From assembly GCF_000276665.1 (NCBI RefSeq), contig NW_004955465.1:5692981-5756980 (forward strand): a DNA stretch of 64,000 nucleotides, read 5' to 3'. This stretch comes from Chinchilla lanigera. Lineage: Eukaryota > Chordata > Mammalia > Rodentia > Chinchillidae. Below, one piece after another: positions 59,111 through 64,000 of this stretch. How positions within the stretch are numbered: the stretch's first letter is position 1; each line of letters opens with the position of its first letter. The translations under genes and the position numbers were made by a program. Below the pieces are notes generated by a model. It worked only from the letters and a program-made list of their open reading frames with translations. It did no database searches and was not told where the DNA came from.

Positions 59111-62100
59111 GACTTGGGCAGAGGACGACGTCAGAGATCTGAAGAACCTGAGGCAGTGACACACCAGTGTCTATAGGTTCTACCTGGACAGGGCTGGGTG
59201 GAAGAGAAGCCCCCTCCCCCTGCCGGCCCACAGAAGTCAGTTCAGAAGCTGCAGAGCAGGGGTCACTGGCCAGAAGGGGTGGAGGTCGAAGAGCTCCCAA
59301 GAGAAGGAAAGGCCTGGGTATCTCAGTGCTGTCGCTCAACAGCTCGGCCAGAGAGCTCCAAAGGACCCCTCGTGGGAAAAATAAGTTTTGGACCTTGTAA
59401 CTGCAAGGTGCCGTCTCTCGGTGGGTGTCGGCTTCAGGATAACGTTCCACAGGGAGTACAAACCAAGTAGTCTCTTAATGGTTTTAAGCTTTGTTTGTTG
59501 GGGTTATTTTCAAAATAATTGATGAATAAAAATTTGATTTGATACTAGCGGCCTTTAGAGCTGAAGGGTCTCAATCTGCAGTCAAAAATTCAACAAAGTA
59601 GGGTCTGTCAGCCAGAAGTCCCCATGGCTCGTTTATACAGGAGGTGAGGAGTATAGGGAACATCCACTGGGAGGCGCAGGAACGAAGAGCTTCAAGAGGA
59701 TGACAGGTTTTCTCAGAGGCCAGGATTGGCTAATTACATACCATGTGACCCGATTAGTCCAACCTGTGCTGCCCTGCAGCGGCTGAATTTAGGAAAAGAC
59801 CGGAATTGATCAAAAGATCAAGAAATCGATATCACTCTTATTTAAAAAGTCTCTAGGAACAGAAGTAACATACCCTGCTCTATAAAAATCTCCAATGCGT
59901 AGGGCAAAGATCCGATTATTTTGCATTTGCTTTCTCCTTCACTATAAAATCTTTAAAGTCAGCCAAAAGCCCTCTTGTTCATGAAAATGATGTCTATGTT
60001 AAGATGGTGTACAGTGCGTGGTCAGGATGACACTATTGACTGGGTTTCGGTTATGCATTGTTTTCAACTAGGAAATAATTTTAGCGGGGTTTGTGTTGGG
60101 TTGCTTTTTTTTTTTAAGTGTCATTAGTCGAGTGCACAGATTGCATAACCCTTCTCAGAGCAGGCTCAGTCATGAGGAACCACGTAGATTGGAAAAAGAA
60201 ACACATTACTGCACACCCGGAAAGGCGCCTTTGTAAAAGCACAGGGAGTGGGAAGGGTGCGTCCGGATCAATCAGTCTCAAACACAGGATTAGATACTAT
60301 CAAAACAGGTCTCACTGGAGCTATGAGCTATCAGCTCTCAAGCTCAGCTGCTTCCTAGATGCATCAACCTTTCCATTAAAAGACACAATCTTGGTAGAGT
60401 TATTTTGCAGAGACTTAAGGGAAATAATAATTTTAGAATGTTCACATCTTCTTCCATGCAACAAAAGAAAAGGGCTCTCTATCCGGGTAGCATGTGCACT
60501 TTGAAAAAGATAAAGCCATTCATGTTGAAAGGAAAATAAAACAAGTTTTAGTACTCATGAATACAATGGCTGTTGCTATGTCCAACCTGGTGGCTTGTTC
60601 ACACTTTTGGAACTATTAGAGATCTCCTGCGAGGCAGAGGAAGCAAGTTTTGTGTTCTTGTGAGCCGTAATACCTATACCATGAGACATGGCAATTCTTC
60701 TGTTTCAAGCTATGCTAAGTGAGGATAGAACCTGAGTGACATTATATGAGTATGGAAATTATATAAATGAGTTGTCTAGGCAAAAACAATTGTTAAGTCA
60801 GACTACCTATTTCCTAACTCACAAGGTTTGCCCATAGTAACAAACTCATTTGTAGATGTTGGGCAATCTGATAAAAGGTGACTTGTTACCGCTACTGTTC
60901 AGAAATACATGCATATTACAAGTGAATTCTTTTCACAAACTCCTGACTTGGAAGGCAGTAATGGTACCTAGTAGCTTGTAAAATCTTTCCATGGTGGATA
61001 ATGAACCTTTATTTTGTTTTATTTTTGGTGTTTTGTCATTCTTTTTGTTTATCTGTTTTTGAGAAAAGAGTTACAATTTGGAAAGATTAATGAAAAATTT
61101 AAAGCTTAGTAGTTAAAACCACCAGCCTATTCCAAGGCAGACCCTCACTTGAGTAAGCCATCCAAAATGTAACTTAGGCCCCCTGCCCTAATCCATCCCA
61201 ATGCGTCACAAAGCTTTTATGCAGTTACTCTGCAGAAGTTTATTTGCATCAAAGGTGAGAAAATTTTATTTCTCAAATCCTCATAAGGAAGGATAGTTCA
61301 TAAAAGCTCAGCACAATTCTGATTTTACACAAATACATCGGTCAGCACAAATGAAAATGTTCACATGTTAAAAAATATCACCATCGTTTAGTATCAACAG
61401 GAAACCTCCTCAGAAAAGCAAGGAAGAATGAGACACAAGGCAGAGATGTCCAGCCCTTTGGCGCCTTCCCATCCAGCAACCTGAGTCCCCACACATCCTT
61501 CTGCCCATCCCTAGGTGTGCGGCTCCGAGTGTAAGAAAGTTGGTCACGCAGGTTTATTTCCTACAACTGCTGCAGTGTGACACCACCCTGCTTCTGGCCC
61601 TGAGGAAAAGTTCTCTTTCCTTCCAGCAAGATAATGTTTTAAAAAGCTGACTTTTAAACCTCTTACTGAATTTTTTAATGGATTAAATTCATCATGTCAC
61701 CAGCTGCTGTGCTGCTAATAGAGCCATAAAACACTGTATTAAAGGATTACCCATGCAAAATTTCCTCTGGTGCTAATGTGAATTTTAATACTTTTAACAT
61801 TTAGTTGAGATGGGAATGTCCAAGAACAGCTTGTTCAATAGGTTGTTCTATAAAATTAAGTTCCTCGTCTCATCAGAAATGCCAGGACTCCATTAAGTTA
61901 AAATTTTACAGAGAGGCTAAGATGATTCACTGTGCAGCATTTGTGTGGAGGGAGACAACATCTGCTTCTACATTACTGCTATGAAAAAAAAAGAAAGAAA
62001 AGGAGAGAAAAGCAAAACAATCGCAAATCCCGTAAGGTCAAAGAAGAAAATGCTAACTTCAGATCTGTGGAAGGTCAGTTTCTCCAACACCCAAAATGCT

Positions 62101-62309
62101 GCTGATTGGAAACACCTGAGTTTGTGTCCCCTTGAATGTCATTTGTCAGAAGGGCAAAAGGTCTGAAAATGTACAAAGTGGAGATTACACAAAATCCCGC
62201 AGATATGAGACTTTGCATAACAAAATGTGATAGGTGTATATAGGAGACAGGAAAGGAAGCAGAGGGTGGAAAATTCACAGGAAAAAATGCTCAAAATGAT
62301 GCAATACAA
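59111..62309. other. Unique sequence, weakly CpG-enriched at 59130-59460
   Basis: 59130-59460 has about ten CpGs in 330 bp. 60118-60504 is open for 128 codons but shows no domain. 61640-61890 is repeat-free with TAAT-rich, conserved-looking content. No gene supported. Confidence 0.42.
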
Positions 62310-62440
62310 TTTCTCTGTTCTGCAGGTGGCAACGCCAAGAGCTTGAGAGTGTCCAGCTTACCCAAGGTCATGCAGCTAACCAGAAACAGATCAAAGGACA
62401 AAACCCAGGTCTCCCGACACCCACACGAAGGAAGCAGGTG
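62310..62440 (-). mobile_element. MIR SINE remnant
   Basis: Antisense core: cttacccaaggtcatgcagc, taaccagaaacag, acaaaacccaggtctcc. Confidence 0.8.
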
Positions 62441-64000
62441 CCTGCCTTACCTATCTATAAATACAAATGCATTGACTTTGCTCATATGAAATGGCTTTCA
62501 TATTAAACAACAATAAAGAATCAATATGTACACAGTGATATAGTCAGGATTTTCCTTAGAAAAGATTAGAAATAAAATAACAAAGCTACCTATATTGCAC
62601 ATTGTTTCCAAAGTAGCTCTCAATCGACCACCTTCCAAATATTTACCTTACAATTTTATATTCTTAGTTCTGTCTCCTTTTCTATTCAGAATGACCCTTC
62701 AGATCCCAACTGTAGCTCTTACCCATACATCTGAAAGGTGACAACAATTTCCTCATTTCCTAAAGAAATCGCATCTTAAATGAGGTTAGAAAGTCAATAC
62801 AGACTTTGTCTTGAATGTTGCTCAATAATCAGTTTCGAAGCACTCATCAACAGAGGCTCCAAATTCTCACAATTAAACTGGACATTAGGATGTGTACTGT
62901 GCCTTATTTGAAAATACAACCCAGGGATAATCAGTTTTAATCAAAATTCTCCAAAGCCAAGGTTTTTGCCTGGGCTAAATTTTGTCCACAGCTCCATATT
63001 TTGTACTCTGTATGTATTACTGCTCCGAGATCCTGTCATTTCTTATCAGAATGAGAAAGGCTAAAGAGATAATATTTCAATAACATACTGGCCTGATCAT
63101 AAAATAACTCAATGGAAATGTGTAACTGCCTCAGGCGGCCTGGCAGGGTACTCAGCAGTCAGATGATTTCTATTCTAGGGGTTTTTTTTTATGGCTACAT
63201 TTTCTGTTATATCAGACATCCCCTCAAGTCTTAGTTATGCTTTTATTCAAAAGGGAGAACCACGGTATAAAGACCTACAAAACTTATTATGATATATTGC
63301 TATAAAGAAATAAAAATAGCTGCCACAGTAGCATATTGAGAAGGACAGGGCTGCTATGTTAATTGACCTTTTCCTATCTCATCCACCAGGGCTGAGGCCT
63401 GAGTTTCTCGGTTGCTAGGCAACTGGGGTCACAGTTTTCAGGTCTTAAATGCACAACCTAGTCAAAAAGAAGATGTGATCTTCAGAGAGAAAGCAGATAC
63501 TCGAAGCAGCAAGAATTGCAATAGGCACGGAGGGGTTTGATTTTTTTTTTTTTTCATCACACTAAAGGCTGAAATGGAGAAACTTTGACATTTGTTGAAA
63601 GATTATGGGAACAGATTTTTAAGTTCTGGTGATTAGAATCTATTGCTGAAACAATATGAAGGAAATACAGTCAAGCTTCTCTTTGATAAACGCCTTGACA
63701 TACGGCTTAGGATTGTCGCTGCCGGTAGAATGATGATCAAACTCTCATTTGGAACACATTGGCACACAGACATGTCAAAAACACAGAATGATCTCAGAAG
63801 ATGAATTCAGGGGCTTATTTGCAGGTGAGGGATTTGGGCTTTTTTAAAAAAATTCTTTCACAAACATTCCTGCATTCTGCCGTGTTTAATGACAGTGCTG
63901 CAGGCGGCGCACTAGCCCCTAAAGGTCACCGGCAAGAGAGCTCATTCCCTACCCCTTCCTCCACCACCAAGTCCACCTTTAAACTTTAATAAAGGGCATT
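62441..64000. other. Unassigned sequence with an X-box-like site
   Basis: No recognised repeat or gene. Poly-T at 63541-63554, aataaa near the end (63989) without other gene signals. Confidence 0.42.
63411..63423. promoter_or_regulatory. RFX-type X-box-like palindrome
   Basis: gttgctaggcaac: inverted half-sites GTTGC and GCAAC, with one of the spacings tolerated by RFX factors. RFX sites regulate ciliary and MHC-II genes in general; no target gene is visible here. Confidence 0.4.

Noticed and set aside
58872..59450. 192-codon antisense open frame
   Set aside because: It runs through the purine tract and the palindrome of an LTR. Low-complexity composition explains its length.
60118..60504. 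128-codon plus-strand frame
   Set aside because: No domain, no splice or promoter context, no similarity I can recognise. Treated as chance.
63989..63994. Polyadenylation signal of a gene end
   Set aside because: A lone aataaa word at the window edge in AT-rich DNA, without an upstream coding region.
1..64000. CRISPR array, prokaryotic operon or phage system
   Set aside because: SINEs, LINEs, MaLR LTRs and microsatellites show mammalian nuclear DNA. No regularly spaced array is present.

Overview
The window is mammalian nuclear DNA, AT-rich and repeat-dense, with no protein-coding gene that can be supported. Three repeat classes point to a rodent: young tRNA-derived ID-type SINEs (right arm reading tgcctggcaagtgcaaggtc, ending in a ggtaccgg box plus A-tail), 7SL-derived B1 SINEs with the internal duplication, and dimeric B1-dID SINEs. 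ERVL-MaLR LTRs of the MT/ORR1 kind are also common. The ID variant is not the mouse/rat one. I favour a squirrel-related or castorimorph (beaver/kangaroo-rat) lineage, but the species is a guess. The long ORFs lie in repeats, low-complexity DNA or unassigned sequence, and none resembles a known protein.

Layout. 1-13 kb: B1 remnant, (TG)n, an MLT1-like LTR, antisense LINE-1 pieces, an MT-type LTR, a GC-richer internally repeated block (9.36-9.96 kb) and several L1 3' ends. 13-24 kb: many ID insertions with clean target-site duplications, a perfect 86-bp inverted repeat (18.45/19.0 kb) and a long sense L1 tail. 24-28 kb: L1 fragments including a 5'-inverted copy, a templated insertion near 27.0 kb and a Tigger remnant. 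28-33 kb: mostly unique sequence with conserved-looking islands and an MT-type LTR split by an ID. 33-41 kb: B1 with a (GGTTG)n tail, MaLR LTR plus internal sequence, an ERVL-type LTR, nested MLT1-like LTRs and a MER2/Tigger-like MITE. 41-48 kb: L1 5' region, a 100-N gap in a (GA)n tract, SINEs, MIRs and a unique island. 48-54 kb: the most rearranged part, with a hAT-like terminus, a 190-bp direct duplication, a tandemly duplicated LTR edge, an inverted pair of composite ID units and a long antisense L1 5' half. 54-64 kb: a 5'-inverted L1, two MaLR LTRs (one carrying a near-perfect 100-bp palindrome), then mostly unique sequence with an RFX-like X-box.

This looks like intergenic or deep intronic DNA. 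Its most notable content is structural: at least five local rearrangements that look like template switching or templated repair, and a possible composite read-through SINE unit. All family assignments come from remembered consensus features, so repeat boundaries are approximate unless a target-site duplication is cited.
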